A model generated the notes under the pieces. That model was given only the letters and a program-made list of their open reading frames with translations. It was not told the origin of the DNA and did no database searches. Shown one piece after another: positions 27,439 to 36,045 of a stretch of 64,000 nucleotides of DNA; the first letter of the stretch is position 1; every line of letters begins with the position of its first letter. The stretch comes from Thalassobacillus sp. CUG 92003 (lineage in GTDB: Bacteria > Bacillota > Bacilli > Bacillales > Halobacillaceae), in NCBI RefSeq assembly GCF_013618635.1, contig NZ_JABLSJ010000001.1, forward strand, positions 372,001 through 436,000. Direction: 5' to 3'. The translations under genes were made by a program, and so were the position numbers.

Positions 27439-27559
27439 CCAAGGAGCGAGGCCCCTTCCACTCCTGCGGAAGAACGCGTGAGCCGAGATCGCCGAGCGTG
27501 GGTTTCGCGAGGAAGCTCGGGTGCTCGTCCGCGGAAAGGGAAGGGGGGCATCCTCCTGG
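27439..27559. repeat. Imperfect inverted repeat (Bacillaceae-type palindromic element, copy 3)
   Basis: CCAAGGAG, GGCCCCTTCC and TGCGGA on the left pair with TCCGCGGA, GGAAGGGGG and CTCCTGG on the right; the middle holds CGAGGAAGCTCGGG. It is less regular than the two other copies but has the same vocabulary. It lies between the RpiR gene and the converging MFS gene. The rest of 27174-27438 contains no gene that I can support. Confidence 0.65.
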
Positions 27560-27561
27560 CA

Positions 27562-27603
27562 GCAAGAAAAGCCCCCATCACATGTGATAGGGGCTTTTCT
27601 TGC
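27562..27603. terminator. Terminator hairpin between convergent genes
   Basis: GCAAGAAAAGCCCC and GGGGCTTTTCTTGC pair around ATCACATGTGAT with one bulged base on each side. Placed six bases past the MFS stop, it serves the minus-strand gene and may work in both directions. Confidence 0.85.
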
Positions 27604-27608
27604 ATAGT

Positions 27609-28847
27609 TTATTTTGCTAGTTTTTCCGGTGAAACGTCATTAAATGTGTATCGTTTGCCAGTTTTGTTATCACGTGGAAGAACCGGGATCATCGTTCCCA
27701 AAAGTGCGATCCCGGCGCACAACAGAAATAAGGGTGAAAAGCCTGATACAGCTATTCCACTTACAATCAGGAAAATAATGATATCAAAACCTGAGTCTAA
27801 GATGGATAAAAGCGAGATGGTCGTGGCTCGTACATTTGACGGAATCATCTCGTTCGACAGCTTTGAATACACAGGATACCGTATGGCACTTACCATTTTC
27901 AAAATGAATAGCACACCTAATACGCCCCATAGGGAAGAGGTGAAAACAGCTACGCCTGTCAGCCCTAGTACTGCTATCATGCCCGTGATAAATAATAGGC
28001 GGACAGGATTAATGACCTTCGTAAGCAATCCGATGGAGCGTGAAGCAATGAAACCGATTAACGCGGCAATTGCGTACACCACTCCGATAAGGTAGACCGG
28101 CAGCCCAGCATCTGCTAACAGTTTTTGGTCGAATTTCTCGAAGATAGCTGTGGCCGGGATGAAGACGAGCGTAATGTTCATAAACATCCACAGAACTTGC
28201 GGGCTTTTCTTTATAGCACCAAATCCATCTTTAAGTTGAGCCGATACAGGATGAGTGTAGCCACCTTGCGCAGGTGGATTTTTAATAAACAACAGTAACA
28301 CAAACTGGACCGACATAAACACGATGCCAAGTCCGATCAACAGCTGAAATTGATCGGTGGTCAAATCCTTAGCTAATAGAGCCCCGGTAATCACAACGAC
28401 AATCGAAACCAGAAATTTCGCCGACCCGATTTGCCCCATAGCTGTATCCATCAAGCCTTCTTCTTTTGAAAGTAATAATGATTCATAAACCAGCGCTTCA
28501 TCGGCCCCACTGAAAAAAGTGGCTGCTATACCAGTAAGCGCACTACTTATAAAAAACACCCACGGTTCATAAGCGAAAAACAACAAGGCGTGACTGCCCA
28601 TCGCCATCATCGAACCAACCAGGAAAGACTGCTTAGCCCCGAATCTATCCGCAAATACACCGGTAGGCACTTCTCCAGCCAACACACCTAAACTGAAAAA
28701 CATCATCACAAGTAATATAAGGGATTCATCTAACCCTCGTGCAAAATAAAATAACGTTAAAACGGGCTGGATAAAGCGGACACTACCAAAAATCTCTGCC
28801 CAAAATAAATAGTTAATATTGTGTGCTGCTAACGTATTTTTCTTCAA
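27609..28847 (-). CDS. MFS transporter
   Basis: A 412-residue integral membrane protein with about 12 hydrophobic segments and the major-facilitator loop signature between helices 2 and 3 (GVFADRFGAKQSF). The acidic pair in FFSGADEALVYESLL (helix 4-5 region) is typical of a drug-efflux-like MFS subgroup. Substrate cannot be predicted. The start is a TTG preceded by GGAGGAAG. It is transcribed alone, away from the cell-wall cluster. Confidence 0.85.
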   Translation of the reverse strand: MKKNTLAAHNINYLFWAEIFGSVRFIQPVLTLFYFARGLDESLILLVMMFFSLGVLAGEVPTGVFADRFGAKQSFLVGSMMAMGSHALLFFAYEPWVFFISSALTGIAATFFSGADEALVYESLLLSKEEGLMDTAMGQIGSAKFLVSIVVVITGALLAKDLTTDQFQLLIGLGIVFMSVQFVLLLFIKNPPAQGGYTHPVSAQLKDGFGAIKKSPQVLWMFMNITLVFIPATAIFEKFDQKLLADAGLPVYLIGVVYAIAALIGFIASRSIGLLTKVINPVRLLFITGMIAVLGLTGVAVFTSSLWGVLGVLFILKMVSAIRYPVYSKLSNEMIPSNVRATTISLLSILDSGFDIIIFLIVSGIAVSGFSPLFLLCAGIALLGTMIPVLPRDNKTGKRYTFNDVSPEKLAK

Positions 28848-29067
28848 ATTAATGCTTCCTCCTGCTAACTAAACTATTTATTTAGTGGCAAGAGGTTAAG
28901 CAGGTTTTATTCGTTTAACTTGCTCTCCCTCCTGCTTGTCGATTGGAATGTCCTCGCAAAATTTTTAACATCTTAAAAAACCTCCTATTTATCGTTAAGC
29001 ATAATTGTACATTCAACTTTGCTGATTTAGAAGAAAAAAATGTGAAACAGGTGATAACGTTGGTCAC

Positions 29068-29225
29068 TAGACTGATAAAAACAGCAGTTTCGATCGATGA
29101 GAGAGTGCTAGACCGATAAAGTCTGAGTTAGACCGAAAAAGGGAGGCGCTCGACCGATATCTGTGAGTGTAAGACCGATAAAGGAGCAGACTTGACCGAT
29201 AAACGAGGGTGCTAGACTGATCATT
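29068..29225. repeat. Degenerate array of GACCGATAAA-type units, array 1
   Basis: About seven units built on TAGACCGATAAA, TAGACCGAAAAAG, TCGACCGATATC, TAAGACCGATAAAGGAGCAG and TGACCGATAAACGAG, spaced ~20-23 bases. The order and several linkers recur at 37991-38097. It lies upstream of anmK in a 521-base gap (28848-29368) with no coding frame, whose remainder holds the anmK promoter. Confidence 0.75.
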
Positions 29226-29290
29226 TCTTAGCGATAACTGTGTGAGTTACAAGATAGACATGTCGAGATTTTTTTCTGAATATTTTCTAA

Positions 29291-29325
29291 ATTTCATTGA
29301 AATATTATGTCGTATCATGTAGTAT
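29291..29325 (+). promoter_or_regulatory. Promoter of the anmK operon with overlapping palindrome
   Basis: TTGAAA at 29297-29302, a 17-base spacer and TAGTAT at 29320-29325 form a good SigA promoter. ATTTCATTGAAAT at 29291-29303, a perfect 6-base-arm palindrome around one base, covers the -35 box and would suit a repressor such as a MurR/RpiR protein (inference). Confidence 0.6.
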
Positions 29326-29368
29326 TTTATTAAAATAAAAATTCAATTTTTCGGAGTGGGGGGCTTAT

Positions 29369-30565
29369 GTGTTAACGCATTTGCAACGTCTCGTATCAAA
29401 GGAGAAACGATTGGCGATTGGCCTTATGTCTGGTACGTCATTGGATGGAATTGATGCAGCGCTTGTGGAAATTACCGGAGCGGGACCGGGTACTGAAGTC
29501 AATTTGCTGGCGTTTGAAAGTCTCTCTTATAGCAATGAAGAATCGCAGGGTATTCTTAATCTTTGCAATAGCAGTGATTCTTCGGTAGACCAAATTTGCA
29601 GGATGAATGTGTGGTTGGGAGAAAAGTTTGCTGAAGCGGCCAGACGAGTTATGGAACAGGCGGAGGTTCCGCTGGCTGAGGTGGATTTCATTAGTTCTCA
29701 TGGTCAGACCATTTTCCACATGCCTGATCATGCTGCTACATTGCAGATCGGTGAACTTGCTGTTATTGCGGAGCAAACAGGCTGTGTAACGGTAGGAGAT
29801 TTTCGGCCGTCGGATATGGCGGTAGGCGGGCAAGGGGCTCCGTTGGTTCCTTTCGTCGATGATTTACTTTTCAGGCACCCTTCCCAAGGACGGATTTTAA
29901 TAAATATTGGGGGCATCAGTAATCTCTCTGTTTTAGAAGCTGGTCGTGATGATGATCATGTGCTTGCCTTTGATACGGGGCCAGGGAATGTGCTAATTGA
30001 TGCCATCGTGCAAAAGGGGACGAATAAAGAGAAGAAATATGATGAAGGAGGCCAGTTGGCTGCCCAGGGAAAGGTGGATGTCGAGTGGCTGGAGCATATA
30101 CTTGAGGCTGATGATTACTTGAAGCAGCCGCTTCCTAAAACGACCGGAAGGGAATTATATACATCTGATATGGCAGAGCAACTTTGGCAGGAAGGTAAAA
30201 AGCGAAACCTCAGGTTTGAGGATATCATCGCTACGATTACAGCGTACACAGTAGAGGCCATTGCCCGCCATATTCATACGTTTGTGGATCGGGCATACAA
30301 AACTGAGGACGTCATCATTGCGGGTGGCGGTGTACATAATCACACGCTGTTAGAAGGGCTGAAACGAAGACTTTCTCAGCGGGTGACGCCACTTGATGAT
30401 TTGAATTTCTCAAGTGATGCGAAGGAAGCGATAACGTTTGCTTTATTAGGCAATGAATTTTTACATGGTCAATCGAATAATTTGCCTTCCGCGACAGGGG
30501 CCTCCAAAAAAGCTGTAATGGGGAAACTCGTTTTTCCGTCTGCATTGTTGAAGAATGAGAGGTGA
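29369..30565 (+). CDS. anmK: Anhydro-N-acetylmuramic acid kinase
   Basis: A 398-residue ASKHA-fold kinase that opens the 1,6-anhydro ring of anhydroMurNAc and phosphorylates it to MurNAc-6-P in the cytoplasm. Diagnostic blocks are GLMSGTSLDGIDA (residues 18-30), SSHGQTIFHMP, the GDFRPSDMAVGGQGAPLVPF segment, INIGGISNL, DTGPGN and IIAGGGVHN. Start is a GTG with GGAGTGGG upstream. It heads an operon running to 37986 that includes a serine amidase-like gene, an oligopeptide-type transporter and murQ, the enzyme that consumes its product. Confidence 0.93.
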   Translation: MLTHLQRLVSKEKRLAIGLMSGTSLDGIDAALVEITGAGPGTEVNLLAFESLSYSNEESQGILNLCNSSDSSVDQICRMNVWLGEKFAEAARRVMEQAEVPLAEVDFISSHGQTIFHMPDHAATLQIGELAVIAEQTGCVTVGDFRPSDMAVGGQGAPLVPFVDDLLFRHPSQGRILINIGGISNLSVLEAGRDDDHVLAFDTGPGNVLIDAIVQKGTNKEKKYDEGGQLAAQGKVDVEWLEHILEADDYLKQPLPKTTGRELYTSDMAEQLWQEGKKRNLRFEDIIATITAYTVEAIARHIHTFVDRAYKTEDVIIAGGGVHNHTLLEGLKRRLSQRVTPLDDLNFSSDAKEAITFALLGNEFLHGQSNNLPSATGASKKAVMGKLVFPSALLKNER

Positions 30566-30571
30566 GGAGGC

Positions 30572-31651
30572 ATGACATATTCGGCAGTACGTGAACATTT
30601 GGAGCGAGCGGTACAAACAGGTTTGGTACCAGGTACCGTCTGTCTTATTAAAAAAAATGAGCACATCGTTTTTCATGAAGCATTTGGTCATGCTCTCAGA
30701 CGCCCAGCGCGTAATATGAATCCGGATACGGTATTTGATATTGCCTCGTTAACTAAACTTGTGACGACGACGATTATTCTGAGGCTGATAACCGAAGAGA
30801 AACTGTCTCTCGATGATTCCATTCCTCAAAGGTTGCCCTACATCCGGCAGTATGACGCATTAAATAACCGGCTATCTGAAGTGACAGTGCGACATTTATT
30901 GACCCACTCTTCAGGCTTGCCGGCATGGTTTCCTTTTTACAGCCGAAGTAAAGAAGGGTTTTATCCTATTATGAATGATATCGCTGCTCAGAGCGCAATT
31001 GAAGAAAATGCTGTCTATAGCGATTTGAATTTTATATTGCTGGGGGAAATCATTGTTCATGAAACAGGTGGGAGTCTCCGCGAAGCGGTCGATCGATATA
31101 TTCGTGAACCGCTCGGATTAAGGGTGATGCATTACGGACCTTTACCACCGAACGCTCACCGGGTAGCGGCGACAGAAGCAGGGAATCAATTCGAACAAGC
31201 CATGTGCCGGAAACGAGACGTTTCTTTCCAGAACTGGAGAAATACGGAGCAGTGGATTCAAGGCGAAGTAAATGATGGCAACTGCTACTATTATTTTAAT
31301 GGTGAAGCGGGACATGCCGGGTTGTTTTCACATGCGAGGGATCTCGTACGGTTAGCCGATGTGTATAGGAACCACGGACGCTGTGAAGGGAGGACCTATA
31401 TTGATGCTGGCCTTATTGAACAGGCGTTGACCGATCAAGGTGAGGCAAGAGGTTTAGGGTGGCAGTTTTCTGCGATGTTTCCGGAAGGATGTGGTCATAC
31501 AGGGTTTACCGGCACGTCATTATGGGTTGCACCTGTAAAGGGGTTGAGTGTGGTGCTGTTGACTAATCGCTTGCATTCAGACACACCGCAATCGCTTCAG
31601 GCGTTTCGAGAAGAGCTCCATCAGCACATTTTACAAAATGACATTCATTAA
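30572..31651 (+). CDS. Serine beta-lactamase-fold hydrolase, cytoplasmic AmiE-like paralog
   Basis: A 359-residue class-C-like hydrolase with S59-L-T-K62 as the nucleophile motif, YSDLNF as the second motif and GHTGFTGTSLW as the HTG-type third motif. Bacillus AmiE (YbbE), a MurNAc-L-Ala amidase, belongs to this family, so cleavage of peptide from imported muropeptides is the likely role. Unlike the secreted paralog at 40633 it has no signal peptide. It starts six bases after anmK with a GAGGAGG site and is followed by the transporter genes. Confidence 0.75.
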   Translation: MTYSAVREHLERAVQTGLVPGTVCLIKKNEHIVFHEAFGHALRRPARNMNPDTVFDIASLTKLVTTTIILRLITEEKLSLDDSIPQRLPYIRQYDALNNRLSEVTVRHLLTHSSGLPAWFPFYSRSKEGFYPIMNDIAAQSAIEENAVYSDLNFILLGEIIVHETGGSLREAVDRYIREPLGLRVMHYGPLPPNAHRVAATEAGNQFEQAMCRKRDVSFQNWRNTEQWIQGEVNDGNCYYYFNGEAGHAGLFSHARDLVRLADVYRNHGRCEGRTYIDAGLIEQALTDQGEARGLGWQFSAMFPEGCGHTGFTGTSLWVAPVKGLSVVLLTNRLHSDTPQSLQAFREELHQHILQNDIH

Positions 31652-31666
31652 AGGGAGGAAAAGAGT

Positions 31667-33214
31667 GTGAAAAAATGGTTTGGTTTCTGCGTTGTGATGG
31701 CGGCATTATCTATTGCTTTAGTTGCGTGTTCTGGTGATGATGCTTCTAGTGGTGAAAGTGATGGGGAGGCAACACCTTCAGGCGAGCAAATATTGAAAAT
31801 AGGAAATGACCAAGAGCCGGCAGGTTTAGACCCACACACGGTTCCAGCTCATTCTTCGGTAAGGATTTATGAAAAGGTGTACGAAAGTTTACTGACGTTG
31901 GATGAAAATATGGAGTTGCAGCCGGAATTGGCTAAAGAGTGGGACCAACCTGATGACAAGACTTACACCTTTACGTTGAGGGAAGGGGTTACATTCCATA
32001 ATGGTAATGAAATGACGGCGGAAGATGTCAAATATAGCTTTGAACGGATTATGGCAGAAGAAACAGCCTCTATTGCAAAATCCTATTTTGATAAAGTGGA
32101 ATCGATTGAAGTTGTGAGTCCGACTAAAGTTAAATTTACATTAAGCGAAACTTATGCACCATTTCTTTCCTATGTTGCGAGTACCAATGCAGCAATCGTC
32201 GATCAGGAAGTCGTCGAAGAAAATGGTGATCTCATGCAGACCGCAGTAGGAACGGGTCCTTTCAAGTTTGAAGAATGGGAAGCGGATAACCACGTGAAGC
32301 TGACAAAGTTTGAAGATTACTATCAGGATGACATTCCGAAGCTAGATGGCATTACGTATCTCACGATGAAAGATGAGTCAGCTCGTCTGGCCGCGATACG
32401 AACGGGAGAAGTTCATATGACGACACTTGCTTCCCAATCGATTCCATTGGCTGAAAAAAATGAGGATCTGACTGTGAAAGATTATCAGTCGACTGAATAC
32501 AGTTATGTCGGGTTCAATGTAAATAAGGAGCCATTTAACGATAAAAAAGTTCGCCAGGCCATCAGTTTAGCGGTTGACCGCCAGGAAGTATCAGACATTG
32601 TGTGGAAAGGGGACGCGGTACCTTCTGGCCCGATTCCGGAATCAATGGGCAAGTGGTCTATTGATGTGACCGAGGAGGAAATGTATCAACAAGATATGGA
32701 TAGAGCGAAAGAATTGCTGGCGGAAGCAGGTTATGAAGATGGATTTGATACGGAAATCACAACAGCATCCACATATCCTGACATGGTCGACACGGCTCAG
32801 CTGCTTCAAGAGCAATTAGAAGCGATTGGCATCAATGCAGAAATCAGGCAGCTGGAATGGGGCGAATACATTGATACGTGGACAAATGGCAGCCATGAAA
32901 TGCTCGTTGGCCGCAACAGTTCTGGCAATGACCCCGATCGCTCGATTGGTTTTTTCTTCTCGACAGATGGATCTGCCAATGTTTGGGGCTTCTCGGATGA
33001 ACGCGTCGATCAATTGGCTGAGAAAGGACGTACGACCATTGACACCGAAAAACGTCGGGAGATTTATAATGAAGCGCAGGAGCGGCTGGTTGATTTGTCG
33101 CCAAACCTGTTCTTAGTCTCACCTAAGAAATATTTTGTTCTGCAAAACAACGTGGCTAATTATACTCCAACGGCCAATGAACCAGAAAACTTTGATGAAA
33201 CGATTATAGAATAG
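31667..33214 (+). CDS. Oligopeptide/dipeptide-type ABC transporter substrate-binding lipoprotein
   Basis: A 515-residue family-5 binding protein, lipidated at C21 (ALVACSG) and acidic after the anchor. The family core is visible: EPAGLDPH, AKEWDQPDDKTYTFTLREGVTFHNG, TAVGTGPFKFEEW, FNVNKEPFNDKKVRQAI. Family members bind oligopeptides, murein tripeptide (MppA) or nickel. Standing between amidase-like and murQ genes, this one probably captures muropeptides or wall-derived peptides. The GTG start follows AAGGGAGG. Confidence 0.85.
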   Translation: MKKWFGFCVVMAALSIALVACSGDDASSGESDGEATPSGEQILKIGNDQEPAGLDPHTVPAHSSVRIYEKVYESLLTLDENMELQPELAKEWDQPDDKTYTFTLREGVTFHNGNEMTAEDVKYSFERIMAEETASIAKSYFDKVESIEVVSPTKVKFTLSETYAPFLSYVASTNAAIVDQEVVEENGDLMQTAVGTGPFKFEEWEADNHVKLTKFEDYYQDDIPKLDGITYLTMKDESARLAAIRTGEVHMTTLASQSIPLAEKNEDLTVKDYQSTEYSYVGFNVNKEPFNDKKVRQAISLAVDRQEVSDIVWKGDAVPSGPIPESMGKWSIDVTEEEMYQQDMDRAKELLAEAGYEDGFDTEITTASTYPDMVDTAQLLQEQLEAIGINAEIRQLEWGEYIDTWTNGSHEMLVGRNSSGNDPDRSIGFFFSTDGSANVWGFSDERVDQLAEKGRTTIDTEKRREIYNEAQERLVDLSPNLFLVSPKKYFVLQNNVANYTPTANEPENFDETIIE

Positions 33215-33222
33215 AAAATTTG

Positions 33223-33248
33223 GAGGGCATCGATCATTGCATGCCCTC
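33223..33248 (+). terminator. Intra-operon hairpin after the binding-protein gene
   Basis: GAGGGCAT, a 10-base loop and ATGCCCTC, followed by a modest T-rich tail. Such hairpins commonly attenuate or stabilise the message so that binding protein exceeds permease; here the downstream genes still seem to be co-transcribed. Confidence 0.55.
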
Positions 33249-33298
33249 AGTTTTCTACCTTTTAGATTCACTTTACTTGTAAAAGGTGTGAATATGTG

Positions 33299-34243
33299 AT
33301 GATTGCTTATACCATACGTAGACTGTTAATGCTCATTCCCGTCCTGTTTGGCATTTCAGTATTTATTTTTCTTATTATGAAATTGATTCCAGGGGATGTC
33401 GTCAGTACGATGCTGGGCACAGAAGCAACAGAGGAGTCGAGGCAGCAGTTGACCGAACAATTCGGCTTGGATCAGCCCTTTTATCAGCAGTACTTCAGTT
33501 GGATTTCCGGGGTGCTAGTCGGTGATTTTGGTGTCTCCTTACGAACGGGAAAACCGATATTGCCTGATATTTTATCCAGGTTCAGTCTTACCCTTGAATT
33601 GACGCTTTTGTCGGCGTTTTTATCATGGTTGATCGCCATACCACTCGGCATTATTGCTGCCGTTAAGCGTAACACAGGTACTGATTTTGGGGTGCGCGTG
33701 ATTTCCTTGCTCGGGGTATCGGTACCGAATTTTGCCTTGGCGACTCTATTACTGCTTGTATTGTCGTTAACCTTTTCTTATTACCCGCCTGCTGGTTACG
33801 TGTCATTACTGGAAGATCCGCTAAAAAATCTCCAAATGATGGTGCTTCCTGCTATTGTCCTTGGAACAGCGATGGCTGGCGCCGTGATGCGAATGACGCG
33901 TTCAACGGTTCTGGAAGTCCTGCGGCAAGATTTTATCCGAACGATTCGTGCGAAAGGGGCAAGTGAACGGGTCGTCATTTTCAATCACGCCCTGAAAAAT
34001 GCGATGATCCCCATCTTGACCATCATCGGCATGCAAATCGGTGTGTTATTGGGTGGAACAGTTATCATCGAACAAATTTTTTCATTACCAGGCTTAGGCC
34101 AAATGGTCTTGACCGCGATTAATCAGCGTGATTTTCCTGTTGTTCAAGGCGCCGTGTTGTTTATAGCGTTTGTATTTGTCCTGATCAATCTACTCGTGGA
34201 TTTACTCTATTCCTATTTGGATCCGAGAATTACGTATAAATAG
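33299..34243 (+). CDS. Oligopeptide-type ABC transporter permease (DppB-like)
   Basis: A 314-residue permease with several hydrophobic helices, the N-terminal family signature (RRLLMLIPVLFGISVFIFL, KLIPGD) and the ATPase-contacting EAA-type loop ending in RAKGASERVVIFNHALKNA. ATG at 33299 is chosen over the GTG three bases earlier. It pairs with the following DppC-like permease to form the membrane channel. Confidence 0.88.
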   Translation: MIAYTIRRLLMLIPVLFGISVFIFLIMKLIPGDVVSTMLGTEATEESRQQLTEQFGLDQPFYQQYFSWISGVLVGDFGVSLRTGKPILPDILSRFSLTLELTLLSAFLSWLIAIPLGIIAAVKRNTGTDFGVRVISLLGVSVPNFALATLLLLVLSLTFSYYPPAGYVSLLEDPLKNLQMMVLPAIVLGTAMAGAVMRMTRSTVLEVLRQDFIRTIRAKGASERVVIFNHALKNAMIPILTIIGMQIGVLLGGTVIIEQIFSLPGLGQMVLTAINQRDFPVVQGAVLFIAFVFVLINLLVDLLYSYLDPRITYK

Positions 34244-34256
34244 TTAGGTAGAAAGT

Positions 34257-35096
34257 GTGGGTTTTATGAAGGAAATCATTAATCGATTGAAACAAGATAA
34301 AGTTGGGCTGGTGGGAGTCATCGGCGTTGCGCTCGTGATCTTTATCGGGTTCATTGGCCCTTTCTTATCACCGCATGACCCTACCGAGATGTATAAAAGC
34401 CATACTCTGGAGGGGCCAAGTGCCGCCCACTGGTTTGGCACTGATGAATTCGGCCGGGATATTTTCAGCCGGGTCATTGAAGGAGCGAAAGTTTCATTGT
34501 ATGTCGGCTTAATTTCCGTCGGGATCGGAGCTACGCTCGGATTTGTGTTTGGCCTCGTTTCAGGTTTCTTCCAAGGCTGGGTCGATCACCTTATTATGCG
34601 TATTATGGATATTTTATTCGCTTTCCCTGATATTTTACTAGCTTTAACCATTGTCGCTGTTCTCGGACCGAATTTACGAAATACAATGATTGCGATTGGT
34701 ATTGTATTCACACCCGTTTTCACGAGGACGGTTCGAGCAGCGGTGATTTCGGTTAAGGAAATGGAATTTATCACAAGTGCAGCTGCGATCGGAGTTAAAA
34801 CACATAAAGTCATTCTACGTCACGTGTCCCCCAACATACTGGCTCCGTTTATTGTGCAAATTACGCTAGCTCTATCTGGAGCCATTCTGACAGAAGCAGC
34901 CTTAAGCTTCTTAGGCTTAGGCATACAGCCACCTGATCCTTCCTGGGGGTCGATGTTGAATGCAAGCCGACAATACATGGAAATCGCGCCTTGGATTGCC
35001 ATCTTTCCAGCGTTGTTTATTATCGTCACTATCTTTTGTTTTAACTTATTAGGCGATAGTTTAAGAGATTTGCTGGATCCGAAGCTAAAATCATAA
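34257..35096 (+). CDS. Oligopeptide-type ABC transporter permease (DppC-like)
   Basis: A 279-residue permease with the DppC/OppC hallmarks: HWFGTDEFGRDIFSRVI after the first helix and the cytoplasmic loop AAAIGVKTHKVILRHVSPN. GTG at 34257 or ATG at 34266 could start it. It is followed 19 bases later not by the usual ATPase gene but by murQ. Confidence 0.88.
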   Translation: MGFMKEIINRLKQDKVGLVGVIGVALVIFIGFIGPFLSPHDPTEMYKSHTLEGPSAAHWFGTDEFGRDIFSRVIEGAKVSLYVGLISVGIGATLGFVFGLVSGFFQGWVDHLIMRIMDILFAFPDILLALTIVAVLGPNLRNTMIAIGIVFTPVFTRTVRAAVISVKEMEFITSAAAIGVKTHKVILRHVSPNILAPFIVQITLALSGAILTEAALSFLGLGIQPPDPSWGSMLNASRQYMEIAPWIAIFPALFIIVTIFCFNLLGDSLRDLLDPKLKS

Positions 35097-35115
35097 GGGA
35101 TGGAGAGAACATGAT

Positions 35116-36045
35116 ATGCAGACACAAGACGAGCAGTTAATTACAGAACAATTGAATGAGATGACAGCACAATTGGATCAACTCAGTGTCAGAGAGGCAC
35201 TAGAAAATATGAACCGTGAAGATAAAGTCGTAGCTCATGCTGTAGAAGAGGAGCTTGATGCAATTACGTCCGCTGCCGAAACAATCATTAAAGCCCTCCA
35301 AAAGGGGGGACGCCTTTTCTATATCGGAGCCGGTACGAGTGGGCGGCTTGGTGTGCTCGATGCGTCGGAATGTCCGCCGACCTTTAATACATCTCCGAAT
35401 CTCGTAAAGGGGTTGATTGCCGGGGGTGAAACGGCGCTGCAATTTGCTGTCGAAGGGATAGAAGATTCCGAAGAAGAAGGTGCAAACGATCTGGCCTTTC
35501 ATGCGCTCTCGTCTCATGATGTCGTGGTGGGCATTGCGGCCAGTGGACGGACGCCCTACGTTATAGGAGGGTTGCGCTATGCCAATGAAAAAGGGGCAGA
35601 CACGATCAGTTTATCCTGTAACCCTGACACACCGATCAGCAAGCTCGCCCAAACACCAATTGATGTCATCGTTGGCCCTGAAATATTAAGCGGGTCGACA
35701 CGGTTGAAGTCGGGTACAGCTCAAAAAATGGTCCTTAATATGTTAAGCACGGTTGCAATGGTTCAGATGGGTAAGGTTTACCAGAATTTAATGGTTGATG
35801 TGCAAGCAACGAACCAAAAGCTGAAAAACCGGGCAGTCAGGATTTTGCAATGGACAACAGATGTAAATAAAAAACAAGCGGTTGAACTGTTAACAGCTAC
35901 AGATTGGAAAGTAAAAGAAGCCATCGTCATGGAAAAAACACATCTTGATTTGGAAAAAGTAAACGACTTACTTCAGGAAGCGGACGGTAAAGTAGCAGAA
36001 GCTATAGAAGCTGCTCATGATAATGGGGGAGGCGTGGAGTCATGA
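35116..36045 (+). CDS. murQ: N-acetylmuramic acid 6-phosphate etherase (copy 1)
   Basis: A 309-residue SIS-domain lyase that splits the D-lactyl ether of MurNAc-6-P to give GlcNAc-6-P and D-lactate. The signature GAGTSGRLGVLDASECPPTF is intact, with ASGRTPYVIGGL and STRLKSGTAQKMVLNM further on. It sits inside the ABC transporter operon between a permease and an ATPase gene, and its stop overlaps the ATPase start (ATGA), so the product is made together with the transporter. A diverged second copy lies at 53327. Confidence 0.95.
   Translation: MQTQDEQLITEQLNEMTAQLDQLSVREALENMNREDKVVAHAVEEELDAITSAAETIIKALQKGGRLFYIGAGTSGRLGVLDASECPPTFNTSPNLVKGLIAGGETALQFAVEGIEDSEEEGANDLAFHALSSHDVVVGIAASGRTPYVIGGLRYANEKGADTISLSCNPDTPISKLAQTPIDVIVGPEILSGSTRLKSGTAQKMVLNMLSTVAMVQMGKVYQNLMVDVQATNQKLKNRAVRILQWTTDVNKKQAVELLTATDWKVKEAIVMEKTHLDLEKVNDLLQEADGKVAEAIEAAHDNGGGVES

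Noticed and set aside
27478-28095. 205-codon plus-strand frame
   Set aside because: Antisense to the MFS gene and running through the palindromic element; no start context.
28848-29068. Mobile element borders near the wall-recycling island
   Set aside because: No transposase, integrase, tRNA or target duplication was seen; only the short repeat arrays, reported separately.
29068-29225. CRISPR array (also considered at 37991-38097)
   Set aside because: Units are ~20 bases and degenerate, spacers are shared between the two arrays, and no cas genes are present.
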